Assembly: GCA_029937655.1 (NCBI GenBank)
Contig: JAPYPK010000040.1
Location: forward strand, 1-12,749
DNA: 12,749 nucleotides
Origin: Nitrospinaceae bacterium
GTDB lineage: Bacteria > Nitrospinota > Nitrospinia > Nitrospinales > VA-1
Reading direction: 5' to 3'
Position 1 is the stretch's first letter. Each line of letters starts with the position of its first letter. Below the pieces are notes generated by a model. It worked only from the letters and a program-made list of their open reading frames with translations, made no database searches and was not told the origin of the DNA. The translations under genes were made by a program, and so were the position numbers. Below, one piece after another: positions 11,812-12,749 of the stretch.

Positions 11812-12749
11812 TTAATCTTCTTCCTCGGTAGAGGAGCTTTGCCCGTTTGATGTGTTGGCTGGAGTTGTAGATTCTCCAGACCAAACATTATCCATTTTCT
11901 CAATTGAGGAAGCCAGGTCTGGACTTCCTCCTTCTACTTTAATTAGTTCGAAGCTTTCAGAAAATACATCTACGACAATAGGCCCTGGCCCAGCAGATCC
12001 TGTATTAATTGATTGTGATACATTCTTAGATGCTGTTCCTGACGGTGTGAGAATTGTTTTTGAAACACTTTTATCCATCCCGCTTGCAATACTAACTGTT
12101 TGACCAATTGAGGCATCACCAATTGTTTCGGTGGATCCACTGAGTGTAGTGTCAGCAGTGCTGGTTACAGTTACAACTGTTACTCCACTTGTATTGGTTG
12201 AAGAAGCAGAAACTTCAAGTGCATTACTAGCACTGCCAAATAGTTCTGCATCTGCGATATAAACTGTTCCACTGGCAGCGGTAAGATCATTACTGCCATC
12301 GGTGTCTCCATCAAGAATATTAGAACTAACGGAGCTTAGCTTTATTGCTGATGTTGATGAGCTTGTTGTGGTCATTTGGCCAATGGTTATATCCTCATCA
12401 GCTGAAGCCGTAATGGTTCCGGAACTACTATTAAAGACTGTTCCATCTACCATTGTCAGCGCTCCTCCGGATGCTGCATCAGATGTAGAGTCATCATCTG
12501 CTGAGACTGTTATATTTCCATTAGCAGTTGTTAAATCACCCGCGGCAGTAAAAATTACATCGTCATCAGCCGATAATGTAATCGCTCCCGCATTGGTTGT
12601 TAGAGCTGCCTGAATTGTCAACGAATTAGCATTGTCGACTGTAATACTAAGTTCTGCTCCGCTTCCACCTAAGGTAATCGCATTGGAAATTGTTTGGTCA
12701 GCATCGGTTAATAAGGTTAGATCCCCACCAATAGCACCTGATGCAATTG
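11812..12749 (-). CDS. C-terminal part of a large beta-repeat surface protein (5'-truncated)
   Basis: The frame is open to the window edge, giving 311 residues that end at the TAA at 11814-11812. An internal TTG at 12621 is not taken as the start, because the same repeat pattern continues upstream. The sequence is rich in Ser, Thr, Gly, Asp and Ala, contains no Cys, and has repeated strand-turn units such as AGAITLSADDDVIF, NGNITVSADDDSTS and SGTITASADEDITI (numbered from the first complete codon: about 53-66, 76-89, 109-122). This is typical of right-handed beta-helix or filamentous-haemagglutinin-like surface proteins. From about 253 the pattern changes to a unique segment with PIVVDVFSESFELIKVEGG and a Trp, then a polar tail ending TEEED. 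No autotransporter barrel or LPXTG motif is visible. Secretion by a two-partner or type I route is possible, but the needed N-terminus is outside the window. Confidence 0.65.
   Translation of the reverse strand, partial: IASGAIGGDLTLLTDADQTISNAITLGGSGAELSITVDNANSLTIQAALTTNAGAITLSADDDVIFTAAGDLTTANGNITVSADDDSTSDAASGGALTMVDGTVFNSSSGTITASADEDITIGQMTTTSSSTSAIKLSSVSSNILDGDTDGSNDLTAASGTVYIADAELFGSASNALEVSASSTNTSGVTVVTVTSTADTTLSGSTETIGDASIGQTVSIASGMDKSVSKTILTPSGTASKNVSQSINTGSAGPGPIVVDVFSESFELIKVEGGSPDLASSIEKMDNVWSGESTTPANTSNGQSSSTEEED

Noticed and set aside
11875..11923. Inverted repeat TCCAGACC/GGTCTGGA with a 33-base gap
   Set aside because: It lies inside the coding sequence of the beta-repeat protein, the loop is long, and there is no T run. 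Chance or codon-driven symmetry is the simpler explanation.
12302..12613. Open plus-strand frame of 103 codons opposite the beta-repeat gene
   Set aside because: It is the antisense of a Ser/Asp/Ala-rich repeat sequence, which naturally lacks stops. The minus-strand frame is longer and shows the repeat pattern.

Overview
The window is AT-rich bacterial DNA with dense genes and short gaps. The signs point to a Gram-negative organism. Four gene products have, or probably have, export signals: a TPR/cupredoxin protein, a Sel1-repeat protein, a 222-residue protein of unknown function, and what looks like the end of a large beta-repeat surface protein. The core genes (rarA, serB, rsmE, scpA) are typical of free-living bacteria. 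Fusions of TPR, cupredoxin and carboxypeptidase-regulatory-like segments are common in uncultivated aquatic lineages (for example Nitrospinota-like or Planctomycetota-like groups), but I cannot assign a phylum. Most genes lack a clear Shine-Dalgarno sequence. Two or three probably begin with TTG or GTG.

Layout. 1-1343 (-): 3'-truncated secreted protein with four TPRs and a cupredoxin-like/CarboxypepD_reg-like part, behind a good sigma70-type promoter with a palindrome over its -35 box. 1485-5556 (+): YheT-like alpha/beta hydrolase, RarA ATPase, a small leucine-rich-repeat protein, and SerB with two ACT domains. The last two are only 3 bases apart. 5696-5983 (+): small Cys/His protein. 6056-8275 (-): large secreted Sel1-repeat protein built from internal duplications, including an exact 160-bp repeat. 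8276-8712: gene-poor divergent spacer. 8713-11068 (+): HAD-family protein, RsmE and ScpA. 11145-11807 (+): secreted protein of unknown function, the only gene with a strong AGGAG ribosome binding site. 11812-12749 (-): C-terminal end of a repetitive beta-rich surface protein that continues past the window.

Functionally the plus strand carries mainly housekeeping genes: replication-fork rescue, serine synthesis, 16S rRNA methylation and chromosome condensation. The minus strand carries secreted repeat proteins. No mobile element, CRISPR array, tRNA or rRNA was seen, and nothing shows a clear defence or other novel multi-gene system. The points most worth following are protein-level: the recent duplication in the Sel1 gene, the LRR gene joined to serB, the HAD protein lacking its second catalytic Asp, and the two uncharacterised exported proteins at the right end.
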